From: Heliocidaris erythrogramma | Taxonomy: Eukaryota > Echinodermata > Echinoidea > Camarodonta > Echinometridae | NCBI GenBank assembly: GCA_025617745.1 | Contig: CM046870.1 | Coordinates: 8,000,303-8,064,302, forward strand | DNA: 64,000 nucleotides | Direction: 5' to 3' | Part shown: one piece after another, positions 63,957-64,000 of the stretch | Position numbering within the stretch: position 1 is the first letter of the stretch | How the letters are laid out: each line of letters opens with the position of its first letter | Position numbers and translations under genes: made by a program | Notes under the pieces: generated by a model | Database searches by the model: none | What the model was told of the DNA's origin: nothing | Seen by the model: only the letters and a program-made list of their open reading frames with translations

Positions 63957-64000
63957 GAAGAAGCTTGACTGGGGAGGAATTTTTTTAATTTGTAAACAAA
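63957..64000. mobile_element. Left end of the tRNA-bearing inverted-repeat element (cut by window)
   Basis: GAAGAAGCTTGACTGGGGAG, then AATTTGTAAACAAA, matches 9526-9568 apart from extra T in a T-run. The match includes about 22 bp outside the 37-bp TIR, so the true mobile unit is larger than the TIR-to-TIR span. Confidence 0.75.

Larger units (their letters stand above)
63172..64000 (+). other. Start of intron 27
   Basis: No further exon is recognisable. Holds the third CCCTAACC-rich repeat (63375-63515), a tRNA-like SINE fragment on the minus strand (about 63600-63680) and, at the very end, the left end of the inverted-repeat element seen at 9550. Confidence 0.65.

Overview
This is a window of animal nuclear DNA, most likely from an echinoderm and probably a sea urchin (inference). 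The reasons are a split gene of six-cysteine sushi (CCP) and HYR domains with phase-1 introns, Penelope-like and APE-type non-LTR retroelement remnants, a foldback transposon resembling the TU elements described from sea urchins, many short inverted-repeat elements, and long C/G homopolymers. I see no prokaryotic, organellar or viral genes.

One gene dominates. It runs on the + strand from 18454 and is still open at 63171. I reconstructed 27 coding exons by hand from splice sites, intron phase and domain fit. They encode about 1,600 residues: signal peptide, a short Arg/Pro linker, then HYR-S-S-HYR-S-S-S-S-S-HYR-S-S-S-HYR-S-S-S-HYR-S-S-HYR-HYR (S = sushi). All 15 sushi exons and the three whole-HYR exons between them are symmetric 1-1 exons, and three HYRs are split by an extra intron. 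HYR3 carries a +1 frameshift (sequence error or inactivating allele), and intron 7 appears to use a GC donor. The product should be a large secreted or matrix adhesion-type protein; nothing in the window fixes its exact role.

Region 1-18400 holds no recognisable host gene. It contains two broken Penelope-like fragments (2140-2790 GIY-YIG; 4378-5137 RT), five copies of a 149-bp TIR element, hammerhead-like motifs, and a tandem segmental duplication (8685-10153 / 10154-13015). The second copy is split by a clean 1,389-bp Helitron (11563-12951) whose empty site survives in the first copy. A 297-bp inverted-repeat element in each duplicate carries a tRNA-like sequence with A box, B box and T6 terminator.

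The introns are crowded with nested transposons: four MITEs including a ~450-bp near-perfect palindrome at 22898-23850; a LINE at 28068-30651 inserted into a repeat with a 6-bp target duplication; Tc1/mariner-like long-TIR elements at 38218-40727 and 52476-55037; and a minus-strand LINE (42713-49100) split by a 430-bp hairpin and by a ~2.96-kb foldback element (44777-47737). The foldback arms are made of 22-bp and 37-bp tandem repeats. Several elements lie within a few to about 160 bases of exon borders.
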